From contig NW_005198611.1 of assembly GCF_000372725.1 (NCBI RefSeq), positions 450,679 to 514,678 on the forward strand: a stretch of 64,000 bases of DNA. Reading direction: 5' to 3'. The DNA comes from Emiliania huxleyi CCMP1516. Taxonomy: Eukaryota > Haptophyta > Isochrysidales > Noelaerhabdaceae. The notes beneath the pieces were generated by a model. It did no database searches, was not told where the DNA came from, and was given only the letters and a program-made list of their open reading frames with translations. Each line of letters starts with the position of its first letter. Positions within the stretch are counted from its first letter, which is position 1. A program made the translations under genes and the position numbers. Shown piece after piece: positions 54,007 through 63,760 of this stretch.

Positions 54007-54865
54007 CTGAGGGAGGGTGTAGAGGATGTAGAGTGTAGAGCGCTGTAGAGCTGTAGAGATGTAGAGCGCTGTAGAGCTGTAGAGCTCTACATCCGCCGCG
54101 GGACGAAGCGGGTGCGTTGTAGAGCGATGTAGAGCGCGATTTTGCTGTAGAGTTTGTTGTAGAGGCTCTACAGCCAAACCGCCGGGAAGGCAGTGACTCA
54201 AAGAGGTCGAGTCGCACTAATGGGGTGTCTCCGAGCTTACTGGAGCTCTGATGGACGGCCCTGACTATCCCTGACACACAGAGAATCACTCTGACGGCAC
54301 AAAACACCCTAACTGCGTCATGACCAGCCTGCCATGCGTCGCCGGTGCCGCATTCATCGCTGTGCTTCTTTAGCAGGCGGTGGACTGTCGGCTGCGAGGG
54401 CGGTCGCATTTGCGCGAGGCGAGGCGAGCATTCAGACGCGTTGCATGCGCCATGACTCGCGCCAGCGTGTGCGGGAGCTCCTGGCTGAGCGTTGAGTCCA
54501 GGCGAGTTGCGCTGGCTACGATCGCTACGCCGAGCCGAGCTGACGCGCCGAGGCGCCGGCCAGTCGTAGCCGTGAGGCATGCCACAGCAGCAGAGGCACC
54601 TGCCACCCATTGGGCGGGCAGACAGAAGGCCAGGGCAGCACTGGCAAGTGCAACGCGCCTCTCATGTCACCGTGCCTCGTTCGCCGCTTATGATGTAGAG
54701 TTTGTTGTAGAGATTTCACGCTGTAGAGGGCCTCTCGCTCTACAACGCACCCGCTTCGTCCCGCGGCGGATGTAGAGCTCTACAGCTCTACAGCACTCCG
54801 GAGCGCTCTACATCTCTACAGCTCTACAGCGCTCTACACTCTACATCCTCTACACCCTCCCTCAG
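54007..54865 (+). mobile_element. TGTAGAG-family transposon, copy 3, complete
   Basis: CTGAGGGAGGG at 54007 and its inverse ending 54865, with long inverted TGTAGAGC-rich ends of about 170 bp and the 8-bp duplication GGTATACC at 53999-54006 and 54866-54873. The 859-bp element has no transposase. It holds a minus-strand frame (54606-54370 and beyond) shared with copies 1 and 2. Confidence 0.92.
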
Positions 54866-54873
54866 GGTATACC

Positions 54874-55326
54874 TGGAAAATATCCTGGCTGCGTGGGTAT
54901 CGTGCCGATTTCCTCAATTTTGCCTCAGATTTTGCCCCAGACCAGCTCTCAGACTCAGGGAAACTCGCGAGTTTCCAGAATGGAGCACCAAACACCCTCT
55001 GTTTTCCCTGGAAATTTCCGGAAACGCAAAGTGCTGGGGGCCTGGGGCCCCTCTGTTTTCCTTTTTGTTTGCCGGAAAAGCTTGTGCAGGCCAAAGGGAG
55101 AGGCAGACGCGAGACGCCCAAGGCTGGGCGACGGATAGCGCACCACACCCCTCTTCTTAAAATCCCTGTGTGGTGGCGGCGTGTCCTCCCATCCCTCCCT
55201 TGCTTGGGTTGTCTGTTTTCTTTCTTTCTTTATTGCCCCAGCCGACCCGCTACCTCGCGGGGGCTCGGGTCTTGCGGCCATGGGTCTCTGCGGCAAAAAA
55301 TAAATAGAGGCATCTCTCCAGGAGAG
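54874..55326. other. No gene recognised
   Basis: A/T- and C/T-rich spacer between transposon copy 3 and the SEN34 gene, with a few CCTGGAAA motifs also seen left of the transposon. Confidence 0.35.
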
Positions 55327-56313
55327 ATGGGCGACGCACGAACCCAGCAGCGGAGTTCGATTTCTCTTCGCCAGTTTCCTGGGCGCCGTATGGTCCGCGT
55401 CTTCCACAGCGGCGGCAGGTACCTGGTGTGGCAGCCGCAGGACATCTACGACCTCCGTGCGAACCACCGCATCGTCGGCGCGCTGATTGGAGCGCCCAAC
55501 CAGTGCTGCAAGGGCGTCGCCGCAGAGCCCAGCCCGCCGCTCGCGCTCTCGCCGGAGGAGGTCGTGCTGCTCGCGGAGCTTGGCGCCGTCTCCGTGCTCG
55601 AGTGCAACGGCTCCGCGCCGCCTGCCGAGGACGTCCCAACCTTTGGCGCGGCCGCCGCCGCGGCAGCCGGCGGCAGCAGCGGCGGCGGCGACGGCGGCGG
55701 CGACACGAGCGGCGGCGCCGAAGCGGGCGGCGGAGGACTCGTCCTGCCAAAGACGGGCTTCGTGTCGATAGCGCGCGAGTGCTCCGACTGGCGCGAGGCT
55801 TCTCTGCCGCCGCTGACGGCCGAGGCGCTGCGGGAGCGGCACGCCGAGCGGCGGCCGCAGGTGCGCGTCTTCCGCGCGCTGTGGGACGCGGGCTGCTACC
55901 TGTCGTGCGGGCTCAAGTTTGGGGGCGACTTCCTCGCCTACACCGACGACCCGATGCGCTGCCACGCCGCCGCCGTCGTCACCGTGCTGCCCGCCCCGCC
56001 GCCGGCCGGGCGGGACGCGTCCGCGACACGTCCGCCGGCGAGTCCCCTGCGCGCGGTGCAGCTCGGCTGCCTCAGCCGGATGGCGGCGGGCGCGCGCAAG
56101 CTGGCGCTACTCGCCTTCGTCCCGAGCGGCGCCGACGGCCGGGTGGACTTCCGCGCCATCGACGGCGCGCACAGGGTGGTGCCGTTCGAGGCGGCCGCGC
56201 TCGCGGGGTGGGACTTTGGAGAGTGGAGGGACGAGGCGAGGGGGGCGGGGGCGGGCGCCAAGCGGAAGCGGAGAGGCAGCACCGGCGTGGATCTGCACCT
56301 GAAGGTGAGGTGA
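55327..56313 (+). CDS. SEN34: tRNA-splicing endonuclease subunit SEN34
   Basis: 328 aa from ATG 55327, single exon. It is one of the two catalytic subunits that cut introns from pre-tRNA in the nucleus. Conserved features: N-domain YLVWQPQDIYDLRANHRIVG and ALIGA, LALSPEEVVLLAELGAVSV, then the nuclease domain VFRALWDAGCYLSCGLKFGG with DFLAYTDDPMRCHAA (Tyr and His of the triad) and GARKLALLAFV (Lys). A Gly/Ala/Ser-rich linker (about residues 105-145) separates the two. The last residues are basic and end in LHLKVR. Earlier in-frame ATG positions (from 55069) are not supported by the family. Confidence 0.9.
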   Translation: MGDARTQQRSSISLRQFPGRRMVRVFHSGGRYLVWQPQDIYDLRANHRIVGALIGAPNQCCKGVAAEPSPPLALSPEEVVLLAELGAVSVLECNGSAPPAEDVPTFGAAAAAAAGGSSGGGDGGGDTSGGAEAGGGGLVLPKTGFVSIARECSDWREASLPPLTAEALRERHAERRPQVRVFRALWDAGCYLSCGLKFGGDFLAYTDDPMRCHAAAVVTVLPAPPPAGRDASATRPPASPLRAVQLGCLSRMAAGARKLALLAFVPSGADGRVDFRAIDGAHRVVPFEAAALAGWDFGEWRDEARGAGAGAKRKRRGSTGVDLHLKVR

Positions 56314-56498
56314 GCCCGGTGTTGTCGAGCGCCACGACGATTACGACTTACGAGCGATGCCCCAGCCGGCGCCGCGCCCCCCCCCCCCGTTAAACGCGAG
56401 AAAAAAGAAAACACGCAACGCCCAAACCGAAAACACGACCGTCGGCTCTAGCATACGTGCCACTGCCAGGATGATACGTGCATTTAAATCTCAACCGC

Positions 56499-57317
56499 TC
56501 ACGTCGACGACGAGGCCAACGTGCTGTAGGGCGGCGCGCCGACCAGTTCCCCGCCCAGTTCTCTCGGCAGGCAGGCCTCGCCCACACATTCACGCAGCGT
56601 GGCGTGTGCCTCGGCGGCCGCCGCCCACGAGAAGACCGACACCTTCTTCTTGGTGCCCTCCGCCACGAAGGCAGACGCGGCAGCCCAGAGCGCCGAGAAG
56701 GCGCGCGGCGCGCCAACGACGAAGATGGTGCCAACAGTGTGCGGGAAGTGGTCCGAGTCGAGTTTTGACATCTCCGAAAAGACCTGCAGCAGCTTTCGAG
56801 ACGCCAGGTGGCGCAAGCCCAGCCCGTCCATGTCGAAGACGAGCACCGCGCGAGGGTCGGCGCCCTCGCTCGCGAACCCAGCCTCATCCACCGACACGCG
56901 GATGCGCTCATTCACCAGCACGTGCGCGCGCATCACCTCGCCGGCAGAGTCCGTCATCACTCGCGTCAGCTCGGTCAGGTCCCAGGCGCCAACGCGCTCG
57001 ATCATCAGCGGCCGGCCGGCGCGGTCGCGCGAGAGCGAGTAGAGCAGCTTTGGCCGCAGCGCCTCCTCAAAGGCGGAGAGCGCGTCGTCGGCGAGCATGG
57101 CGCCGCCGACCGCCTGGCTCTCTCGCCAGCGCGCGGTGCGAAGGAGGAACGGGAGAGCCTCAGCCGCGCCCGGTTTCGCCGAGGCAATGCCCGCAGCGAG
57201 GTAGCGATGGCACACGGACGGCCCGAGCGCCCACTCGCGCGAGGAGGCGTCGAGGTCGGGCGCAGCAGCCACAAGAGCACGTAGCTCCTCAACCGCAGCC
57301 GCAGTCGGCGTCTCCAT
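56499..57317 (-). CDS. CRAL-TRIO (Sec14-like) lipid-binding protein
   Basis: 272 aa from ATG 57317 (METPTAAAVEELRAL); the frame runs to 57404, but the extra part is basic and non-conserved. The order is a CRAL-TRIO N-like helical region (LPFLLRTARWRESQAVGG), then the lipid-binding domain: DRAGRPLMIERVGAWDLTEL, ADPRAVLVFDMDGLGLRHLA, HFPHTVGTIFVVGAPRAFSA and LPRELGGELVGAPPYSTLA. It probably moves phosphoinositides or other lipids between membranes in the cytosol. Single exon; convergent with SEN34. Confidence 0.85.
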   Translation of the reverse strand: METPTAAAVEELRALVAAAPDLDASSREWALGPSVCHRYLAAGIASAKPGAAEALPFLLRTARWRESQAVGGAMLADDALSAFEEALRPKLLYSLSRDRAGRPLMIERVGAWDLTELTRVMTDSAGEVMRAHVLVNERIRVSVDEAGFASEGADPRAVLVFDMDGLGLRHLASRKLLQVFSEMSKLDSDHFPHTVGTIFVVGAPRAFSALWAAASAFVAEGTKKKVSVFSWAAAAEAHATLRECVGEACLPRELGGELVGAPPYSTLASSST

Positions 57318-57411
57318 CCGCCCGCTGCGCCGTCGCCGTCGGAGCGTCGTGCTGCCCTGCGTCGCGACCGACCTAAGAGAGGCCACCCAGAAAGCGCTTT
57401 GCAAAAAGGTG

Positions 57412-57830
57412 CCGCGCGCAGGTGTATTCTTTTTTTGCTTGGGCGGCCCTCATGCTGAAATTCTGGAAAAACCCGGCCGGCCCCTGCCCCGCCCCTACCT
57501 ACCTACCTACCTACCTACCTTACTTATGGGAAACTAAAAAAGAAAACACTCGATGGGTGAAGGTGGGGTACTATACCAACTAGAGTGATGGTTGGTGGTA
57601 CTCTCCTGCAACCACAGTCCTTCTTGTGACATGGCAGGCCACTCTCAAGCCCTACAAGCATCAGATCACCCCATTTGGGGAGGGTTGACATCGTGATTTC
57701 CGCGGAAAATTTCTTTTTCTGCTGTGAAAATTCCAGCTTGAAGAGAGGGAAAACCCCGACGGGAGGGCCCAGACCTACCCTCCGGCATGAGGGCCGCCCC
57801 AAGCAAAAATAAACTACACCTGCCGCGCGG
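57412..57830. mobile_element. MITE-like element with about 45-bp inverted ends
   Basis: Left end (GCCGCGCGCAGGTGTATTCT ... GGCGGCCCTCATGC, 57412-57455) is inverted at 57785-57830. It contains the CCTACC/TTATGGGAAAC stretch also found at 27548-27646. No coding capacity. Confidence 0.7.
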
Positions 57831-58386
57831 GGTTCGACGTTTTTGGCTGGTAAGGTATGGTATTTCACGGATCTGGCGCCGCGACCATACCCCACCCGCG
57901 CAGGACATGGCCTCTGGCCGGCAGGACCATCCCTCCCCCCGAGGGTGTAACGGCCATAACGGCATCCGGTAACGGACGTAACGGATGGTCGTATGGTCGA
58001 ACGCTCCCGGTACCCGGATCGAGCTGACCGCGGCGCCAGCAGACCTTAATGTTCAGGAAAGGGACTTCTCAGGCTCATAGCAGGTCGTCACTGTCATAGA
58101 TGGGCCAGATAGTGCCAGGAAGCAGGATGCGTCCCGCTCGCCCACAAAACGTGAGAGAGAGAGAGTGAGTGAGAGAGAGAGAGAGAGCAAAACGTGTGTT
58201 TGCAAAACGTGCCGAAAGCGTTGCCGGTGTGGTGCAGACCAGCAGCATGACCATACCCCTGGAGAGGGCCGCCAGCCTGACCATACCCCCCCACCCCTCG
58301 AGGAGGCCGCCTCCGGCGGCCAGGACCATACCCCCCCACCCTTTGGCCGTGACCCTACCATACCTTACCAGCCAAAAATGTCGAAC
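57831..58386. mobile_element. Second MITE-like element, 31-bp inverted ends
   Basis: GTTCGACGTTTTTGGCTGGT (57831 on) is inverted at about 58356-58386 (ACCAGCCAAAAATGTCGAAC). The body holds many ACCATACCCC motifs. It abuts the preceding element without a gap. No coding capacity. Confidence 0.7.
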
Positions 58387-58703
58387 CCGGGCCGGTGGTG
58401 TTTTTGTGAGAGAGATTTTAGAAAACCAACAAGAAATCACGGCTGCCACAGTGATTTGGGCTCGGCAGCAGCCCTGCGCTTTCTCTTTTTCTGAAAAAGG
58501 GGTTTTGCTCGCCTTCCCTGGGTCCCCGTGTTGCATGTCTGACTGTCACTGTGCTATTTCCTCCCGCTGTGATTCTGTGTGAGCTTAAGTGTCTTGTTTG
58601 CCAGTCCCTTTCTCCTATTTTTCTCCTCCTTTTTCCTTCTGTGGTTGTGTGAAACGTTCTTGTTTTCTTATCACCCTATCTGTGAACAGCCTGGTCGGCC
58701 AGC
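58387..58703. other. Repeat-derived spacer
   Basis: Contains AACAAGAAATCACGGCT (also at 3488) and GTGATTTGGGCTCGGCAG (also near 32610), so partly dispersed repeat, then a T-rich stretch before the amidase start. Confidence 0.4.
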
Positions 58704-59795
58704 ATGCTCCTCGCCGCGACCGGCCCGCTCCGGGTCCTCGGCCTTCAGGTCGAGCTTCTTGCGGGCCAGACGGAGGCAAACCTGGCGCGCGCCGAGGCGC
58801 TGATTCGGGCCAACCCTGGCCACCGGCTTTATGTGCTGCCAGAGCTGAGCAGCCACGGGTACTGCGACGAGGTGCTGTCGCAGCTCGACCCCACTCGGCC
58901 AGAGCGGCCGGCGCAAGACGCCGAGTCGGGCAGCGTCACGGCTTTCTTCTGCCGGCTCGCACGCGACGTCGACGCCCACATCAGCTACGGCTTCCTCCGC
59001 GACGCCGGAGCCGGCCGCACCTGCATCTGCCAGGCGGTGGTCGACCCTCGCGGCCAGCTGGTGCTCGCGTACGACAAGATGCACCTCTGCGACATGGGTG
59101 ACTGCAGCGAGATTGCACACGGCTGCTCGCCGGGCGAGGGCGAGCTCGGCGTCTTTGAGTGCGACGGCGTCCGCGTCGGCGTCACGATCTGCTATGACCT
59201 CCGCTTCCCGGAGCTCTACCGCGCTCTCGCGTGGGACGCGGGCTGCGACCTCATCCTGCACCCCGCCGCGTTTGTGCGCGACGCCACCTTCCCGATGTAC
59301 CACCAGGTGGGACGCCGCCGAGAGGAGGCCTCCGTGGCTGGTTCCACGCCGCTGGCAGCCCTCAAAGCCAGCACGCTCAATCAGCGCCTCTCACAGCCAA
59401 CGCCCTCACCCTCGCGCCCAAGCAGTTTGTTGCGACTCGCGCCGTCGAGAATGGTGTCTACCTGCTCTCTGTCAGCTACGCGGGCGAGCGCTTCGGCTCG
59501 TCGGTCGCGCGTCTTCCACAGAGGAGCGGGATGTGTGTAGGGCACGTCCCTGACATGCCCACGACATGGATAGGTCGCGTGCCCGCCCTGGATCGGCGAC
59601 GTTCCTGGCCTCGCCGCGCCGCTGGCGGCCGCGTCGCTCGGCACTGCGGAGGGCGTGCTCCCTCTGGTGGTCGAGCCCAGGCACCTTGAGGCCGTGCGCC
59701 GCGCCTACCCCTACCGGAGGGACGTGCACCCGCGGCTCCGGGCTCCTCCCGCCCAGGGGGATCGACGTCTGCAGCGAGAGAAGAGTGGGAGGTGA
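58704..59795 (+). CDS. Carbon-nitrogen hydrolase (omega-amidase/Nit-like), 3 exons
   Basis: Exons 58704-59306, 59426-59503 and 59574-59795 join in frame to 300 aa; the introns are 119 and 70 nt. The catalytic triad is complete: Glu in VLPELSSHGY, Lys in AYDKMHLCDM, Cys in VTICYDLRFPELYR. The later joins restore MYHQ-FVATRAVENGVYLLSV and GERFGSS-VACPPWIGDVPG, and the C-terminus has RRAYPYRRDVHPRL, typical of Nit/omega-amidase enzymes. It hydrolyses small amides such as deaminated glutathione or alpha-ketoglutaramate; exact substrate inferred only by resemblance. No targeting signal is obvious. Confidence 0.88.
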
Positions 59796-60250
59796 AGGGG
59801 TGGGGGGTGAGACCTGATTCCTGATCGCTGATATTAATAACAATAATAATGGACATTGATCCGAGCTGCGGCCGTGTGGTGGTGGTGTGCGTGGGGGAGC
59901 GGAGATTGGACTGGAATGTGGAAAATCCCCATAGTCGGTCTGAGGATGCCCGCTGGCGCTGCGTCTTTTACTATCTAGATATAGATAGAGGATAGGAACA
60001 CCCGACCATTACATTACTTGCACCGCCCAGAGGCACACAGCGCAGACAGGTATATACTTGGTAAGGCATGTTCGGTTTGCGTTTGTATGCGTTCGGTTGG
60101 ACGTTGGCGATGCACCCAGGGCGAGTGGCCACATCGATGTGCCACATGCGGCATGGCGGCCGCCGCGCGCCGGCGTTGGGCCGTTGCACGGTCCCGATAG
60201 CCACGCAAAATTGCAGCTCAGGACGCCGACACTACTGCAACTACGACTCG
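59796..60250. other. No gene recognised
   Basis: AT-richer spacer with TAATAATAATAA-like and ATAGATAGAG tracts (59830-60000). Confidence 0.4.
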
Positions 60251-61057
60251 CTACTGTGGGAAGGCCCTGCACTTCAGCCATCGACTGGGAATTCTCGCAT
60301 GCGCTTGATACTCTGCACAAGATGGTAATCCCTGCGAGCCACCAAGTCGCCATGCAGAGTGGAAGACGCCTCCGCCACCTCGCTCATCAAACGTGGCCTC
60401 AGAGTACCAGACTAAGCTGAGTCCCTTCGAGCGAAGAAGCTGATGATGCGTGCTGTAGTTCAGCCCCGCGTCCTCTTCTATCAGGACCATGACGATCTGC
60501 GTTCCGAGCATCTCAGCAACTGTGCCCGTCAGCACGTCTGTGATACACCCCTCACAGTCTATGAGCAATGTATTGAAGCGCCACCCAACGCGCTGCTCGA
60601 TTTCCCTGATACCAATGTTAGGCAGCACACGCCCTCTGCGGTGGAATGGGGCCGTCCTGGTGCCATAGTGCAACATGTTTCGAGGGTCAATAACATGCGG
60701 CCGGTCTGCAACGGTGCCATGCACGATGTGGAAGCTGCAATTGTGGAGGGCACGGTTGTGCAACAGGTCGTCGCGGACTCTTGAGTCGGGCTCAACTGCG
60801 ACTACTCTACCGGAGTTGAGCGTCGCTCGGGCGAGGTTACAGCTCGTCGTCCCGTAGCGCGCTCCAAACTCAAGCACGGCGTCGGAAGGACGAACGAGGG
60901 CCCGAACCAGTTGCCATTCATCCCATTCCATCCCACACCATATTGTCCCACGAAACGTTGGGCAAGGCGATCGGTGCCTGAAGCGGCTCCCTTCTGACTC
61001 CGGTGGTGCGTCTGCAAGCGCCATTGGGAAGCCCGGCGACTTCGTAAAGGCTTGCAT
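60251..61057 (-). CDS. FkbM-type SAM methyltransferase
   Basis: 268 aa from ATG 61057 (MQAFTKSPGF); ATG 61024 is also possible. The frame extends to 61186 but that part is antisense to the dispersed repeat at 61096-61244, so it is excluded. Motif I is AVLEFGARYGTTSCNLAR, then GRVVAVEPDSRVRDDLLHNR, VHGTVADRPH, and motif IV FNTLLIDCEGCITDVLTG, the FkbM DxEG pattern (here DCEG). QIVMVLIEEDAGLNYSTHHQ follows. O-methylation of a sugar or small molecule is the usual activity; substrate unknown. No signal peptide visible. Confidence 0.72.
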   Translation of the reverse strand: MQAFTKSPGFPMALADAPPESEGSRFRHRSPCPTFRGTIWCGMEWDEWQLVRALVRPSDAVLEFGARYGTTSCNLARATLNSGRVVAVEPDSRVRDDLLHNRALHNCSFHIVHGTVADRPHVIDPRNMLHYGTRTAPFHRRGRVLPNIGIREIEQRVGWRFNTLLIDCEGCITDVLTGTVAEMLGTQIVMVLIEEDAGLNYSTHHQLLRSKGLSLVWYSEATFDERGGGGVFHSAWRLGGSQGLPSCAEYQAHARIPSRWLKCRAFPQ

Positions 61058-61095
61058 GGGGGGATGTGACTCCCGTGACGAAAAACGAATTTTAC

Positions 61096-61244
61096 CACCA
61101 CGCGGAACGCATCTCCATCGCTTCGGTGAAGGGGGTGAAGCGTGCCATCCTCGATCGCCGTGCAAAGCTCGCTTCCGAGCTCTCACGCCGCGCGTAGGGC
61201 CCTTAGGGGCCTAGAGAACACAACCCCCTCTCTCTTTTCTCCCA
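61096..61244 (+). repeat. Partial copy of the repeat-family ORF end
   Basis: Matches 6105-6253 including the stop codon of the ORF and 3' flank; 5' part of the ORF is absent. Confidence 0.85.
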
Positions 61245-61366
61245 TTGCCATTTTTTTCCTCAAATGAATATTCTGTATCGGAATTATATAATTCCCAGTT
61301 AATAATGATATCGGAATTATCTGTATCGCTTCGCTTCGAATGGCGTGCTGACCGGCCGAAGCTCAA

Positions 61367-62101
61367 ATGACCGTGACAAAGGGGGATGACAGGTCCAATG
61401 GCTACGGCTTCCAGAAAGGGCAGTGGGAATTTGATGCCTCCGTGGTTGCCAACTGGGACCGCGAGGTGACGGGGCACATTCCCGACTACTGGAAGCTGCT
61501 CCCGAAATTCGCCGAGGTGGTGGACCGCATCCATGGTACGGACGCGTCCGTCCTGTTCTACAACACTGGCCCTGGCAACCATCTCGATCCCTATGTGGAA
61601 AGAGGGTGGCGCACTGATCGGCTGCACGCCACCCAATACCAGCAGCCGGTGCTTGACGCCTTCGTGAAGCGCTTTCCGAGCGTCAATGTACAGCTCGTCG
61701 ATCAAGCCTCGCGTCCCTTTCTTCCCACAAAGCTGGACAGAGAGTTTGACGTCGTCTCGATTCATTGGGCCATGCACTTTGAGCCACCAGACACGCGCCC
61801 CACTCTGATGCGTGACGTGTTTGACGTCCTCAAAGGAGGAGGCACTTTCCTTTTGACAGAGAAGACTTCGCAACCACAAGTGATTGAGGATATGTACTAC
61901 GACTACAAAAGGGCGCAGGGTGTCACTGAGGAAGAGATCCAGAAGAAGCGCGCTGCGATTGTTGGAGTGCTTGAGACTCGCACCTCGCTCTGGTATGAAG
62001 AAAAGTTGGCGGAGGCGGGGTTCGTTGACATCACAGTGTTGCATGCCACCATAGGCTTTGTGTCTTGGCTTGCACGCAAGCCTGCCAATGATGCAGTCTA
62101 G
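61367..62101 (+). CDS. CmoA-like methyltransferase-fold protein
   Basis: 244 aa, single exon. The C-terminal half matches bacterial CmoA (carboxy-SAM synthase, wobble-uridine modification): GGGTFLLTEKTSQP, YYDYKRAQGVTEEEIQKKRA, LWYEEKLAEAGFVDITVLHA. The N-terminus also fits (FDASVVANWDREVTGHIPDY). The glycine loop that binds SAM (DLGCS-like in CmoA) reads VLFYNTGPGNHLDPYV, so cofactor binding may differ. A bacterial-type enzyme in a eukaryote suggests transfer from a bacterium or organelle origin. It lies between a dispersed repeat and a transposon. Alternative: another methyltransferase that shares the CmoA tail. Confidence 0.6.
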   Translation: MTVTKGDDRSNGYGFQKGQWEFDASVVANWDREVTGHIPDYWKLLPKFAEVVDRIHGTDASVLFYNTGPGNHLDPYVERGWRTDRLHATQYQQPVLDAFVKRFPSVNVQLVDQASRPFLPTKLDREFDVVSIHWAMHFEPPDTRPTLMRDVFDVLKGGGTFLLTEKTSQPQVIEDMYYDYKRAQGVTEEEIQKKRAAIVGVLETRTSLWYEEKLAEAGFVDITVLHATIGFVSWLARKPANDAV

Positions 62102-62235
62102 ACCCAGCAAAAAAAGGGCTGCACTGAACGGCAATGACGCACGCGGGTGCCAGTGGTTGTGGCATCCAATCAGTGCCCGCAGTCATGCGACACGTCGCCT
62201 CTCACTGGTGTCTAGCTACTCCCTACTGTATGGGA

Positions 62236-63214
62236 CTGAGCCCTGGTCTGACAGACTGACAGCAAACCCCGGACAGCGCCTGACAGTGCCCGACAGCCTG
62301 ACAGCGCTGACAGCACTTTCTCTGACAGTCTGACAGCACGTATCTGACAGCCTGACAGCAGAGCCTGACAGGCGAGGTGACCCGTCGCTGTCAGGCCCTA
62401 ATGTGACAGCCTGACAGCTGCCTGACAGCCCGACAGCACACAGTGGCCTGACAGCAGCGCTGACAGCCTGACAGCAGCACAGACCGTACACAGACCCCGT
62501 AGAGCCTCTTTCTTATGCCCCATGAGGGTATAACAAAATTACATGCAAAGACATGTGAGTGTGGTCCATGTCCATGTCCATGTAGTCATGGGATGGTCAT
62601 GGGTCTCTCTTTCAACCCTCCCGCCCCACCTCTGCGGACCCCTCTCCAGCACCGGCGGCTGTGCTACTACAAATGAAGCTACCAGCTAGCCTTCTGGGGC
62701 CCTACAGTCATATGCCTACGGCGTCTGGGTGGGGGTGGCCGCCGCCGTCTGTGCCGCCGCCGCCGCCTGTGCCTCTGCGCCGCCATCTGCGCTCCCCAGG
62801 CGGCCGCCCCTGCCGGCGTGATCACGCCGTAGGAGGGGGGCAGCTGCGTACCCGCTGGTCTCCTCTTGATAGTGTCATAAGTGTGGCTGGTGTGTGTCAG
62901 AGCCTGACAGCACCCCGACAGCTAGGGCAGCCCGACAGCACCACCTGACAGCACCTGACAGTAACAGCCCAACGTCTGACAGCAGCAGCAGCCTGACAGC
63001 TCTGACAGCTCCGACAGCGTCTGACAGCAACACCCGACAGCTCCGACAGCACCCGACAGCTACAGATCACCTCGCCTGTCAGACACGCACCCGACAGCAC
63101 CTGACAGCACTGACAGCACCTGACAGCTGGTCTGACAGAGGCACCTGACAGTGCCTGACAGCCCGACAGATCACCTTCCTGACAGCACCTGACAGCCTGA
63201 CAGCCAGGGCTCAG
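62236..63214 (+). mobile_element. TGACAGC-family transposon, copy B, lacks the gene
   Basis: CTGAGCCCTGG at 62236 and CCAGGGCTCAG ending 63214; 8-bp duplication GTATGGGA at 62228-62235 and 63215-63222. Sequence matches copy A on both sides, but the segment equal to about 19960-20545 (the coding exons) is missing at a single junction near 62850. 979 bp. Confidence 0.92.
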
Positions 63215-63483
63215 GTATGGGACACGAAAAAATAATGGCCGACTCGGGTACTAGACTTGGGCGTCTTGGGCTGCAGAGTGCAGTGGCAAGGTTAAATCCA
63301 CGTGTTTACTACAGTTTGTGACCCTCAAAGAAGCTCCCAGGCCTCATTTTACTCATGTACATGTCGCGCCCTTACTCTCGAGTACGACTGTACTGGAGGG
63401 CGCACCACGCCTCTCGAAAAAGCGCGCGGCCCGGCACTGCGGCATAGCACGGCCGCGCCTCCCGCTCCAGCGCTCCACGCACC

Positions 63484-63760
63484 TCAGGCGCAGAGCCGCT
63501 TGAACTCGGCGCGCAGCGTGCGCACAAAGACCGAGAAGTCGTTGGTCTGGTTGAGGCTCTCGACCAGCTGCGGCAGCGCCGGCACCTTGACAGAAGGGGG
63601 GGGGGGGGGGCTGGTGAGAGAGAGGGACGGCACGCGGAGAGAAAGTGGAAGCAGAGAGGGGCAGGGGGGGAGGCGGGCTGTGCGTCGCGCGCCCCCGGCT
63701 CCCACTGCTCGATGTGGTAGCGGTCGGCCCCGTCCACCAAAACCAGGAAGGAAAAGGCCC
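63484..63760 (-). CDS. Partial unknown gene at right edge
   Basis: The last exon, read from a CTGTCAAG acceptor near 63590, encodes VPALPQLVESLNQTNDFSVF and VRTLRAEFKRLCA, stop at 63484. An upstream exon ends about 63695 with FLVLVDGADRYHIEQWEPG. The gene continues past the edge, and the intervening G-run is intronic. Not recognised; too little sequence for a family. Confidence 0.45.
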
